45,302 bases of DNA from Acidimicrobiales bacterium (lineage in GTDB: Bacteria; Actinomycetota; Acidimicrobiia; Acidimicrobiales; AC-9). The DNA is taken from contig DASXCO010000180.1 of NCBI GenBank assembly GCA_036491125.1, positions 1-45,302 of the forward strand. The letters run 5' to 3'. Below, in pieces: positions 1 to 6,649 of this stretch (the stretch's first letter is position 1; the number at the start of each line of letters is the position of its first letter). The notes beneath the pieces were generated by a model. The model had not been told where the DNA came from. It was given only the letters and a program-made list of their open reading frames with translations, and did not search any database. Both the position numbers and the translations under genes were made by a program.

Positions 1-324
1 CACGGCGCCGACCACGCCGATCCCGAAGGCTCCGACGCCCGGCTCGGTCATCACGGCGAGCCGCCGCTCACGCGAGAGATGCGGAAGGAGCCCGTCGGCG
101 GCGTCAGCGAGACCGTCGAGGTGCAGCAGACCGGTGAGCCCGAGGTCCGCCGCCACCACGACGGCCGCGGCGATCGGCGCGTTCCACGCCCTCGTCGCTC
201 CCCACCAGACCCCGCCCAGGGCCAGCCCCAGCGCGGCACCGACCAACGGGAACCACAGCAGCGCGCTGCCCGTGGGGCGGCTGGACCCGCCGAGCGGGGT
301 CAGGAAGGAGAGGGCGCGCCGCAC
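1..324 (-). CDS. cobS: Adenosylcobinamide-GDP ribazoletransferase, N-terminal part (truncated by window edge)
   Basis: CobS is a membrane enzyme that joins adenosylcobinamide-GDP to alpha-ribazole in the last steps of cobalamin assembly. 108 codons are visible from a GTG at 324, and the frame stays open to base 1. The N-terminus reads VRRALSFLTPLGG. The family hallmark TGLLHLDGLADAADGL follows at about residues 64-79, then ERRLAVMTEPGVGAFG. Hydrophobic stretches fit the first membrane helices. It starts 5 bases after the cobU stop, so it is very probably the third gene of the leftward cbiZ-cobU-cobS unit. The C-terminal half, normally bringing the protein to about 250 residues, lies outside the window. 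Identification is firm; the GTG start is the best choice because it immediately precedes the conserved N-terminus. Confidence 0.93.
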   Translation of the reverse strand, partial: MRRALSFLTPLGGSSRPTGSALLWFPLVGAALGLALGGVWWGATRAWNAPIAAAVVVAADLGLTGLLHLDGLADAADGLLPHLSRERRLAVMTEPGVGAFGIGVVGAV

Positions 325-329
325 CGCCG

Positions 330-824
330 TCAGGCCCGCTCGAGCGGTAGGACCCGTCCCGCCACGACCAGCAGGACCTCGTCGGCAGCGGCGGCGACCA
401 CCTGGTTGAGCGCGCCGAGCTCGTCACGAAACTGGCGTCCCATCTCGCTGCTCGGATGGACCCCAAGGCCCACCTCGTCGCTGACGACGACGGTGTCACC
501 GGCGCGCGCCGCGATGTCGTCGCGGAGCCGCTCGCCGTCAGCGGTGAACGACGGCACGCCGCCCAGCCAGGCGCCCAGCGAATCGACCAGCGCGGTGCCC
601 GGGAGCGCACGCAGCGCCGCACCCAGGTCCTCGCCCCGCCCGACCTCGACGGTGGACCAGCTGGCCGGCCGGCGGGCCCGGTGCACCGCGACGCGTTCGG
701 CCATCTCGGTGTCTGCGGCCACCGTCGTGGCCACATAGGTCACGGGCCCGGGCAGCCCGGCCGCCACCCTCTCACCCACCTGCGACTTGCCCGATCGGGC
801 TCCCCCGAGCACCAGCGTGATCAC
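330..824 (-). CDS. cobU: Adenosylcobinamide kinase / adenosylcobinamide-phosphate guanylyltransferase
   Basis: CobU phosphorylates adenosylcobinamide and transfers GMP to it, producing the substrate of CobS. The protein is 164 residues, slightly shorter than the usual 170-190. The P-loop GGARSGKS is at residues 7-14. His48 in AVHRARRP is the candidate guanylylated histidine, and VVSDEVGLGVHP matches the conserved DEVG segment. I chose the GTG at 824 because the family N-terminus (ITLVLGG) starts there and because it gives a 4-base GTGA overlap with the stop of cbiZ. An upstream in-frame ATG at 947 would add about 41 residues lying antiphase within cbiZ and is not credible. cobS follows after 5 bases. 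Confidence 0.95.
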   Translation of the reverse strand: MITLVLGGARSGKSQVGERVAAGLPGPVTYVATTVAADTEMAERVAVHRARRPASWSTVEVGRGEDLGAALRALPGTALVDSLGAWLGGVPSFTADGERLRDDIAARAGDTVVVSDEVGLGVHPSSEMGRQFRDELGALNQVVAAAADEVLLVVAGRVLPLERA

Positions 825-1450
825 CCTTCTCGCTCCCAGGTTCCACGCCGAACCGCGGCGTGGACGGCGCGCGCCAGGCGCGATCCCCACGTCGAGCGCG
901 GCCCGCCGAAGGCGAACGGCCGCCCCTCCGCGGGGCAGAGGACGCAAACCGCGTCGGTCGCCGTACCCGTGGCGTCGATTCCCAGCTCGGAGAGGGCCTG
1001 CACCTTGGCCTCGGTCGCGGTCGACACGGCGTTGACGAGCGCCGAGTCACTCAGCCGCTCGGGCACGCTGACCACGATGTTGATGGTGCCCACCAGCGGC
1101 TGGCGGGCAGCGTCCGGAGCCGCGGCCAGCAGCGGATGGCTCAGGCCGACAGTCGCCACCACCCCCACCCCGCCGTCGGTCGCCACGCCGTACTGGCGCA
1201 CGTCGGCGGCGGTGAGCATGCCGACACCGCGGCCCGGCAGGCCGAGCGACACCCCGAGCTTGCCCAGGTGGTGATCGGGGTCTCGCCGGGCGTAGGACGC
1301 TGGCACCTGGGCGTTGACGACCCAGCGCCTGACCCCGAGCCCGCCCCCGTGCGGCGCCGAGGCGATGGCGCGCACGGGCGCCGGCGACCTCCACACGAGC
1401 ACTGGAAGGTCGCGCCCGCTCTCCCGGCGAGACCTGATCTGCAACTGCAT
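821..1450 (-). CDS. cbiZ: Adenosylcobinamide amidohydrolase (corrinoid salvage)
   Basis: CbiZ removes the aminopropanol or nucleotide loop of scavenged corrinoids to give adenosylcobyric acid, which can re-enter the pathway. The 209-residue protein has the expected family order: VRRWVVNAQVP, then a DVRQYGVATDGGVGVVATVGLSHP segment (about residues 94-117), then GTINIVVSVPERLSDSALVNA and a late CPAEGRPFAFGGPRSTWGSR segment. The start is the ATG at 1450. A longer reading to 1816 would cross the riboswitch and is rejected. It is the first gene after the leftward cobalamin riboswitch and is translationally coupled to cobU. CbiZ is best known from archaea and some bacteria that salvage corrinoids, so its pairing with a de novo operon here is notable. 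Confidence 0.9.
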   Translation of the reverse strand: MQLQIRSRRESGRDLPVLVWRSPAPVRAIASAPHGGGLGVRRWVVNAQVPASYARRDPDHHLGKLGVSLGLPGRGVGMLTAADVRQYGVATDGGVGVVATVGLSHPLLAAAPDAARQPLVGTINIVVSVPERLSDSALVNAVSTATEAKVQALSELGIDATGTATDAVCVLCPAEGRPFAFGGPRSTWGSRLARAVHAAVRRGTWEREG

Positions 1451-1489
1451 GACGTCCACGCGTCCCTCCGCAACCCGGCCGTGAAAAGG

Positions 1490-1650
1490 GGTCCGGGCAG
1501 GCAGGTCTCCTGGCTCCCGGATCGACGCTCCCCTCGGCCTTCCCGCCCGATTGGGCCGTGGCCTGGCGATGAGGATCGCTCCCCGGTCACAGTTGCGGGA
1601 CAGCCCCGGACTCCCACCGGGTTCCCTGCGCTGCGGCGCCGACACTACCG
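1490..1650 (-). promoter_or_regulatory. Cobalamin riboswitch controlling cbiZ-cobU-cobS
   Basis: Read on the minus strand, the segment carries the cobalamin-riboswitch landmarks in order: an AGGGAACCCGGTGGGAGTCC core (about 1629-1610), then CGCAACTGTGACC (about 1600-1586), then the B12 box GAGCCAGGAGACCTGCC at about 1517-1501. It ends about 40 bases before the cbiZ ATG at 1450. The segment between the core and the B12 box contains GC-rich hairpins. The boundaries are approximate. The 5' end is within about 10 bases of the divergent cobO start, so its own promoter must lie inside the cobO coding region. Confidence 0.9.
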
Positions 1651-1658
1651 TGCCGGGA

Positions 1659-2183
1659 ATGGCACGCGCCGATTCGATCGTCCTGCTGAACACCGGGCAC
1701 GGCAAGGGCAAGTCGTCAGCCGCCTTTGGCGTGATGGGGCGGGCCTGGGCCCGAGGCTGGCGGGTCGGCGTCGTCCAGTTCGTGAAGGGCGGGAAATGGA
1801 AGGTCGGTGAGCGCAAGCTCGCCGATCACCTCGGCGTGGAGTGGCACACCCTGGGCGACGGCTTCACCTGGGAGTCGACCGATCTCGACGAGACGGCGGC
1901 CAAGGGGCGGCACGCCTGGGAGGTGGCCAGGGCCAAGCTGTCCTCGGGCGACTACGACCTGCTGATCCTCGACGAGGTCACCTACGCCGTGAGCTACGGC
2001 TGGGTGACCGTGGACGACGTCGTGTCGGGTGTACGCGATCGCGCTCCCCGCACGAACGTCGTGGTCACCGGCCGCGACGCTGCGCCGGAGCTGGTCGAGC
2101 TGGCGGACACGGTGACCGAGATGCGCAAGGTCAAGCACGCCTACGACCGCGGCATCACGGCCAAGAAGGGCATCGAGTACTGA
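1659..2183 (+). CDS. cobO: Cob(I)yrinic acid a,c-diamide adenosyltransferase
   Basis: This CobO/BtuR-type enzyme transfers the adenosyl group of ATP to the cobalt of reduced cobyrinic acid a,c-diamide. The 174 residues match the family length. The P-loop GHGKGKSS is at residues 13-20, followed by GWRVGVVQFVKGGK, LLILDEVTYAV and VVVTGRDAAPELVELADTVTEM. I chose the ATG at 1659, which directly precedes the conserved NTGHGKGKSS. An upstream in-frame start at 1551 would lie within the antisense of the riboswitch. The ribosome-binding site is weak (GGGA just before ATG), so the mRNA may be leaderless or start close to the ATG. cobB follows after a single base. Confidence 0.95.
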   Translation: MARADSIVLLNTGHGKGKSSAAFGVMGRAWARGWRVGVVQFVKGGKWKVGERKLADHLGVEWHTLGDGFTWESTDLDETAAKGRHAWEVARAKLSSGDYDLLILDEVTYAVSYGWVTVDDVVSGVRDRAPRTNVVVTGRDAAPELVELADTVTEMRKVKHAYDRGITAKKGIEY

Positions 2184-2184
2184 C

Positions 2185-3591
2185 GTGGGTGAGCTCGGCC
2201 CCCGCCTCGTGGTGGCCGGCACCCACTCCGGGGTTGGTAAGACGACCGTCGCCACCGGGCTCATGTCGGCCCTGTCGCGGCGGGGCGTCGCCGTCGCCAG
2301 CGCCAAGGTCGGACCCGACTTCATCGATCCCGGCTACCACGCCCTGGCCACGGGACGGCCCGCCCGCAACCTCGACGCCTGGATCTGCGGCCCCCCCGCC
2401 ATAGCGCCGCTGGCCGCCCGGGCCGCCGCATCGGCCGAGGTGCTGGTGGTCGAGGGGGTGATGGGGCTCTTCGACGGGGCCGCGTTCGAGGCCGACGGCG
2501 CGCGAGGGAGCACGGTGGAGGTGGCGTCCCTCCTCGACGCCCCTGTCGTCCTCGTGGTGGACGCGTCCGCCATGAGCACGTCCGTCGCCGCCCTGGTCCA
2601 TGGGTACAGCTCGTTCGACCGCGGCGTCCAGGTAGCGGGAGTTGTGCTCAACCGTGTGGGCAGTCCCGGCCACGAGGTCCTCCTGCGCGAGGCCCTCGAG
2701 CCGCTCGGCATCCCTGTCTACGGCGCCCTGCTCCGCGACGACACGCTGCAGTGGCGGGAGCGTCACCTGGGCCTGGTCCCCGTCGTGGAGCAGCGGCAGG
2801 AGGTCGATCAGTCGCTCGCCGCGCTGGCAGCTGCGATCGAGCGCCACTGCGACGTGCCCGGGCTGATGCGGCTGGCCCGGTCAGCACCGAAGCAGCAGGC
2901 CGCTGCGCTTGCCCCGGCTCGGGCGAGCGGGTCCGCTCGGGTGGCCGTGGCCGGCGGCCCCGCCTTCAGCTTCTCCTACCCCGACAACATCGAGCGGCTG
3001 GAGGAGGCAGGAGCCGAGGTGGTGCCGTTCGACCCCGCCGACGATGCGACGCTGCCGCATGATGTCGATGCCCTGTACGCCGGCGGCGGGTTCCCGGAGG
3101 TCTTCCTGGAGGCGCTGGCCGCGAACTCGCCGATGGTGGACGACGTGCGACGCCGCGTGGCCGGCGGCCTGGTCACCTGGGCCGAGTGCGGCGGGCTGCT
3201 GTGGCTGGCCCGCTCACTCGACGGGCGGCCGCTCTCGGGTGTCGTACCAGCCGTCGGCCGCATGACCGACCGTCTCACCCTCGGCTATCGCCGAGCCCGG
3301 ACCCGGGTCGCCTCGCCACTGGCCGAGCCGGGCGCGGAGCTACGCGGGCACGAGTTCCACTATTCCGTCCTGGATCCGGCGGGCGAGGCCCTCGACCTCG
3401 AAGGACGCTTCGGCGCCGGTAGGGGCGGGTTCGCCACGCCCACGCTCCTCGCGTCCTATCTCCACCTCCACCTCGGCGCCGACCCGGGCCCTGCGGAGCG
3501 GCTGGTCGCCGCGGCCAGCCGAGCGGAGGGCCGCAGCCGGGCTAGGGACCGGTCGCGGGCTGCTCGGCTCGGGCCGCCTCGGCCCGCCTGA
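2185..3591 (+). CDS. cobB: Cobyrinic acid a,c-diamide synthase (hydrogenobyrinate a,c-diamide synthase family)
   Basis: This CbiA/CobB-family amidotransferase uses glutamine and ATP to amidate the a and c side chains of cobyrinic acid. The 468-residue protein has the expected two modules. First is an N-terminal ATP-binding domain with P-loop GTHSGVGKTT (residues 12-21), AKVGPDFIDPGYH and the VEGVMGLFDG loop. Second is a C-terminal class I glutamine amidotransferase domain with YAGGGFPEVF, the nucleophile Cys in AECGGLLWL and the GHEFHYS motif. The GTG start lies one base after the cobO stop, giving a two-gene unit. No riboswitch is visible ahead of cobO-cobB. The last 50 bases overlap an antisense small reading frame at 3542-3673. 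Confidence 0.95.
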   Translation: MGELGPRLVVAGTHSGVGKTTVATGLMSALSRRGVAVASAKVGPDFIDPGYHALATGRPARNLDAWICGPPAIAPLAARAAASAEVLVVEGVMGLFDGAAFEADGARGSTVEVASLLDAPVVLVVDASAMSTSVAALVHGYSSFDRGVQVAGVVLNRVGSPGHEVLLREALEPLGIPVYGALLRDDTLQWRERHLGLVPVVEQRQEVDQSLAALAAAIERHCDVPGLMRLARSAPKQQAAALAPARASGSARVAVAGGPAFSFSYPDNIERLEEAGAEVVPFDPADDATLPHDVDALYAGGGFPEVFLEALAANSPMVDDVRRRVAGGLVTWAECGGLLWLARSLDGRPLSGVVPAVGRMTDRLTLGYRRARTRVASPLAEPGAELRGHEFHYSVLDPAGEALDLEGRFGAGRGGFATPTLLASYLHLHLGADPGPAERLVAAASRAEGRSRARDRSRAARLGPPRPA

Positions 3592-3673
3592 GCGCCTGGC
3601 GCTTCATGCGTGCCTTCTTGCGGCGGACACGGTCGTTGTGCCAGCGAACCGTCGGTCGTGCTCCTCTGCCCAT
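3542..3673 (-). CDS. Small, very basic protein of unknown function (43 aa)
   Basis: The frame encodes 43 residues beginning MGRGARPTVRWHNDR, followed by an Arg/Lys-rich stretch (VRRKKARMKRQALRR) and an Ala/Glu-rich end. The composition suggests an RNA- or ribosome-associated peptide. I recall short proteins of this general type in actinobacteria but cannot assign a family. It runs antisense to the end of cobB with a 50-base overlap. Its ATG at 3673 faces the repeat-containing spacer before the cobI riboswitch. The GAGG on the minus strand just upstream of the ATG is a plausible ribosome-binding site. The alternative is a chance frame in GC-rich DNA, since length alone is no support. Confidence 0.45.
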   Translation of the reverse strand: MGRGARPTVRWHNDRVRRKKARMKRQALRRAEAARAEQPATGP

Positions 3674-3704
3674 CTCCTCAGCCTAGGCGCGCCGCAACGT
3701 CCTC

Positions 3705-3780
3705 GGGCCGGCCTCCCGGGCCGCCCGTAGGCGCGCCGCGCCTGCCGCAAACGTCCTCGGGCCGGCCTCCCGGGCCGCCC
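3705..3780. repeat. Paired 22-bp near-palindromic repeats (locus A)
   Basis: Two identical copies lie at 3705-3726 and 3759-3780, 54 bases apart in the same orientation. Each has the core GGCCTCCCGGGCC between GC arms and is preceded by AACGTCCTC. The segment before each copy (starting TAGGCGCGCCGC) is also partly duplicated. The same element recurs at loci B (13783-13858) and C (33027-33086) and once inverted inside cobI (4707-4728). Here it sits between the small antisense gene and the cobI riboswitch. Confidence 0.8.
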
Positions 3781-3798
3781 CATTGCTCACGGAACTAG

Positions 3799-3929
3799 GA
3801 TCGTCGCCCGTCGCCAAGCGCGGGAAGCCGGTGGGAGACCGGCGCGAGTCAGATCCACTGTGACCGGGGAGCGAACCCCATGACCGGGGCGAGCGGCGAT
3901 CCGGGAGCCAGACACCGGCAGCGACGAGG
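3799..3929 (+). promoter_or_regulatory. Cobalamin riboswitch controlling the cobI-cbiX operon
   Basis: Plus-strand landmarks appear in order: CGGGAAGCCGGTGGGAGACC (about 3821-3840), CACTGTGACCGGGGAGCGAA (about 3856-3875) and the B12 box GGAGCCAGACACCGGC (about 3904-3919). A closing stem pairs TCGTCGC (3801-3807) with GCGACGA (3921-3927). The cobI ATG follows at 3955, so ligand-controlled access to the ribosome-binding site (CGGAGGCG at about 3941-3948) is the likely mechanism. This is inferred from the spacing. Confidence 0.93.
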
Positions 3930-3954
3930 ATCAGCGTGCACGCGGAGGCGAACC

Positions 3955-4749
3955 ATGGCCACGGCCGCAACCGAGCCCCGCGGCCGCCTGGTCGGGGTCG
4001 GCGTCGGCCCGGGCGACCCCGAGCTGGTCACCCGACAGGCGCTCCGGGTCCTCGCCGAGTCGGACCGGGTCGTGGCGCCGTCGAGCGCGGTCGACGCCGT
4101 CGGGCGCGCCGAGGCCATCGTCCGCCAGGCCAGCCCGGGGCTCCGCATGGACCGACTGGTCTTCGACATGACCGCTGACGGCACCCTGGGTGGACGGGCG
4201 GCCCGTGACGCCTCCCACCGGGCAGCAGCGCACTCCCTCCTCCCCTGGCTCGACGACGGCGAACAGATCGCCTTCGTCACCCTCGGCGACCCGAACATCT
4301 ACAGCACCTTCTCGTCGCTGACCGCCGCGGTCCGCTGCCTGCGACCAGCGGTGGAGATCGGCACGGTGCCCGGGATCATGGCCTTCCAGGCCCTGGCCGC
4401 CGAGGCCGGCGCCGTGCTGCTCGACGGCACCGAGTCGCTGTCGCTGGTCACCGCGCTCGACGGGCCCGAGGCACTCGACGCCGCCATCGAGGACCCGACC
4501 CGCGCCGTCGTCGTCTACAAGGGCGGCCGCCACGTGCCCGAGATCGCTGCCAGCCTCTCGCGCGCCGGTCGCCTCGACGGTGCGGTCATGGGCGAGCTGC
4601 TCGGTCTGCCCGGCGAGCGCGTCGGACCCCTGGCCCGGCTCGCCGACCGTCCGGCCACCTACCTGGCGACGGTCATCGTCCCGCCGAGCGCCCGTCGAGA
4701 GCGCGAGGCCGGCCCGGGAGGCCCGCCCGTGGAACGCGAGGAGCGGTGA
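3955..4749 (+). CDS. cobI: Precorrin-2 / cobalt-factor II C20-methyltransferase
   Basis: This SAM-dependent methyltransferase (CobI/CbiL) methylates C20 of the corrin precursor. The 264-residue protein begins with the family signature GRLVGVGVGPGDPELVTRQA (about residues 10-29). It continues with FVTLGDPNIYSTFSSL, the typical SAM-binding loop of the tetrapyrrole methylase fold, and VPGIMAFQALAA. I chose the ATG at 3955 because a start at 3880 would be inside the riboswitch. It is the first gene of the eight-gene operon and overlaps cobM by 4 bases (GTGA). Its low-complexity C-terminal tail is encoded by an inverted copy of the dispersed 22-bp element (4707-4728), which may have extended the protein. 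Confidence 0.94.
   Translation: MATAATEPRGRLVGVGVGPGDPELVTRQALRVLAESDRVVAPSSAVDAVGRAEAIVRQASPGLRMDRLVFDMTADGTLGGRAARDASHRAAAHSLLPWLDDGEQIAFVTLGDPNIYSTFSSLTAAVRCLRPAVEIGTVPGIMAFQALAAEAGAVLLDGTESLSLVTALDGPEALDAAIEDPTRAVVVYKGGRHVPEIAASLSRAGRLDGAVMGELLGLPGERVGPLARLADRPATYLATVIVPPSARREREAGPGGPPVEREER
4707..4728 (-). repeat. Inverted copy of the dispersed 22-bp element inside cobI
   Basis: This segment matches the reverse complement of the locus C element at 21 of 22 positions, keeping the core CCCGGGAGGCC. It encodes part of the Gly/Pro-rich tail of CobI (EAGPGGPPVE), just before the stop codon. It is a single copy, unlike the paired intergenic loci. Confidence 0.7.
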
Positions 4750-5561
4750 TCAGCTTCGTGGGCGCCGGCCCGGGCGCCGCCGACCTCATCACCCTGCGGG
4801 GCGCCCAGCGGCTCGGCCGCGCCGACGTGGTCGTGTGGGCATCCTCGCTGGTGCCCGACGCCCTCCTGACCCACACCCGGCCCGACGCCGTCGTCCACGA
4901 CTCGGCGACCATGACCCTCGAGGACGTCCTCGCCGTCTACGGCGACCACCCCGACGCGTCGATCGTGCGCCTCCACTCCGGCGACCCGGCGCTGTACGGC
5001 GCCATCCAGGAGCAGATCACCTGGTGCGTCGACAACGGGCGGGACTTCGAGATCGTGCCCGGCGTGAGCTCCCTGGGAGCTGCGGCCGCAGCTGCACGGC
5101 GGGAGCTGACCGTGCCCGCCCTGGCGCAGAGCGTGGTCATGACCAGGCTGGCCGGGCGGACGGCGGCGTCTATGCCGGCGCGCGAATCGGTGGCCGCCTT
5201 CGCCGCGCACGGCGCCACGATGGCGGTCTTCCTGTCGGGCGCCCGGCCGCGCCAGCTCCAGGATGAGCTCCTGGCCGAGGGCAGCGGTTATGGGCGTGAC
5301 ACCCCGGCCGTGATCGTGGTGCGCGCCTCCTGGCCGGACGAGGTGGTGGTACCGACGACGGTCGGTCGCCTGGCGGAGGATCTGGCCGCGACCGGGGCCA
5401 GGACCACCGTCCTCGTCCTGGTGGGACCGGCGCTGGCCGGCGCCGCCGGCAGTGACGGGACCCGCAGCCACCTCTACTCGCCGGCGTTCTCACACCAGTT
5501 CCGGCGCCGGTCGCCGCGGGGGTCGACGGCGGGCCGCGCCGCCCCCAAGGGGGCGCGGTGA
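4746..5561 (+). CDS. cobM: Precorrin-4 / cobalt-precorrin-4 C11-methyltransferase
   Basis: CobM/CbiF transfers a methyl group from SAM to C11 of the contracted macrocycle. The 271-residue protein starts at GTG with MISFVGAGPGAADLITLRG, the expected N-terminal signature. LHSGDPALYGAIQEQ (the SAM loop) and VPGVSSLGAAAA follow. The last 30 or so residues (rich in Arg, Ser and Ala) extend beyond the usual family end of about 250 and look unstructured. The start overlaps the cobI stop and the end overlaps the cbiD start, each by 4 bases, so translation is coupled through all three genes. Confidence 0.94.
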   Translation: MISFVGAGPGAADLITLRGAQRLGRADVVVWASSLVPDALLTHTRPDAVVHDSATMTLEDVLAVYGDHPDASIVRLHSGDPALYGAIQEQITWCVDNGRDFEIVPGVSSLGAAAAAARRELTVPALAQSVVMTRLAGRTAASMPARESVAAFAAHGATMAVFLSGARPRQLQDELLAEGSGYGRDTPAVIVVRASWPDEVVVPTTVGRLAEDLAATGARTTVLVLVGPALAGAAGSDGTRSHLYSPAFSHQFRRRSPRGSTAGRAAPKGAR

Positions 5562-6649
5562 GATCGGCGGAGCGAACCACCATTTCGCCGGAGCGAGGGC
5601 GCGGCCTGCGCACGGGCTGGACGACGGGTACCTGCGCGTCGGCCGCAGCCAAGGCGGCCGCGCAGGGTCTTCTGAGCGGCGAGGTCCCCGCCACCGTCGA
5701 CATCGCCCTCCCCGACGGGCGCCGGGTCGAGTTCGCCATCGAGCCCGGCGGCGCTCAAGCCCGGGCCGTCGTGGTGAAGGACGCTGGCGACGACCCCGAC
5801 TGCACGGACGGGGCCCGGATCACGGCCGAGGTGGCCTGGGGCGCGGCGTCGCTTTCGGGCCCCGAGCTGCGAGCCGGCCCGGGCGTGGGGACGATCACCA
5901 AGCCGGGGCTGGGCCTCGCCACGGGCCAGCCGGCCGTCAACCCGGTCCCCCGCCGCATGATCGGCGCCGCCCTGGCCGAGGTGACCGACCGACCGCTGGT
6001 GGTCACGTTCTCGGTCCCCGGGGGCGAGGCCATGGCGGCCAAGACCACCAACGACCGGCTGGGGATCGTCGGCGGCATCTCCATCCTGGGAACGACTGGG
6101 GTGGTCCGGCCCTTCTCGACCGCGGCCTACCGGGCGTCGGTCGTCCAGCAGGTCGACGTCGCCGCCGCCCAGGGCGAGACGATGATGGTGCTGGCGACCG
6201 GCAGCCGTTCGGAGCAGGCCGCCGTGCGCCTGCTCCCTCGCCTGGACCCGGTCTGTGTCGTGGAGGTCGGGGACTTCACCGGCATCGCCTTGCGGCGCGC
6301 CGCCGCCGCCGGTTTTCGACGGGCCGTGCTCGTCGCAATGGCAGGGAAGATCACCAAGCTCGCCGCGGGAGTGATGATGACCCACTTCCACCGGTCGAGG
6401 GTCGACAACGACCTCATGGCCCGGGTGGCCCGGGAGACGTCGGCGCCACCGCCCGTTCTCGACGCGGCCACGGCGACCGCCACCGCCCGGCACTTCTTCG
6501 ACGCGTGCCGGGCCGAGGGGTTCGCGTCCCCGCTCGAGGCACTCTGCCGCGAAGCGCGTGCTGCGTGTGAGGCGCACGTCGACCGGCGGCTGACCGTCGA
6601 GGTGTGGATGGTCGATTTCGACGGGGCCGAGGTGGTCGCCCGTGGCTGA
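5558..6649 (+). CDS. cbiD: Cobalt-precorrin-5B C1-methyltransferase
   Basis: CbiD methylates C1 after loss of the C2 extrusion fragment, a step specific to the cobalt-early pathway. The 363-residue protein shows the strongly conserved LRTGWTTGTCASAAAKAA (about residues 17-34). It also has DAGDDPDCTDGARI, GVGTITKPGLGL, and later GKITKLAAGVMMTHFH. The GTG start overlaps cobM by 4 bases and the gene overlaps cobL by 8. Its presence with cbiG and cbiX, rather than cobF and cobN, is the main evidence for early cobalt insertion. Confidence 0.95.
   Translation: MRSAERTTISPERGRGLRTGWTTGTCASAAAKAAAQGLLSGEVPATVDIALPDGRRVEFAIEPGGAQARAVVVKDAGDDPDCTDGARITAEVAWGAASLSGPELRAGPGVGTITKPGLGLATGQPAVNPVPRRMIGAALAEVTDRPLVVTFSVPGGEAMAAKTTNDRLGIVGGISILGTTGVVRPFSTAAYRASVVQQVDVAAAQGETMMVLATGSRSEQAAVRLLPRLDPVCVVEVGDFTGIALRRAAAAGFRRAVLVAMAGKITKLAAGVMMTHFHRSRVDNDLMARVARETSAPPPVLDAATATATARHFFDACRAEGFASPLEALCREARAACEAHVDRRLTVEVWMVDFDGAEVVARG

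Noticed and set aside
3880-3954. Longer start for cobI
   Set aside because: It would place the start codon inside the cobalamin riboswitch; the ATG at 3955 is at the conserved N-terminus.
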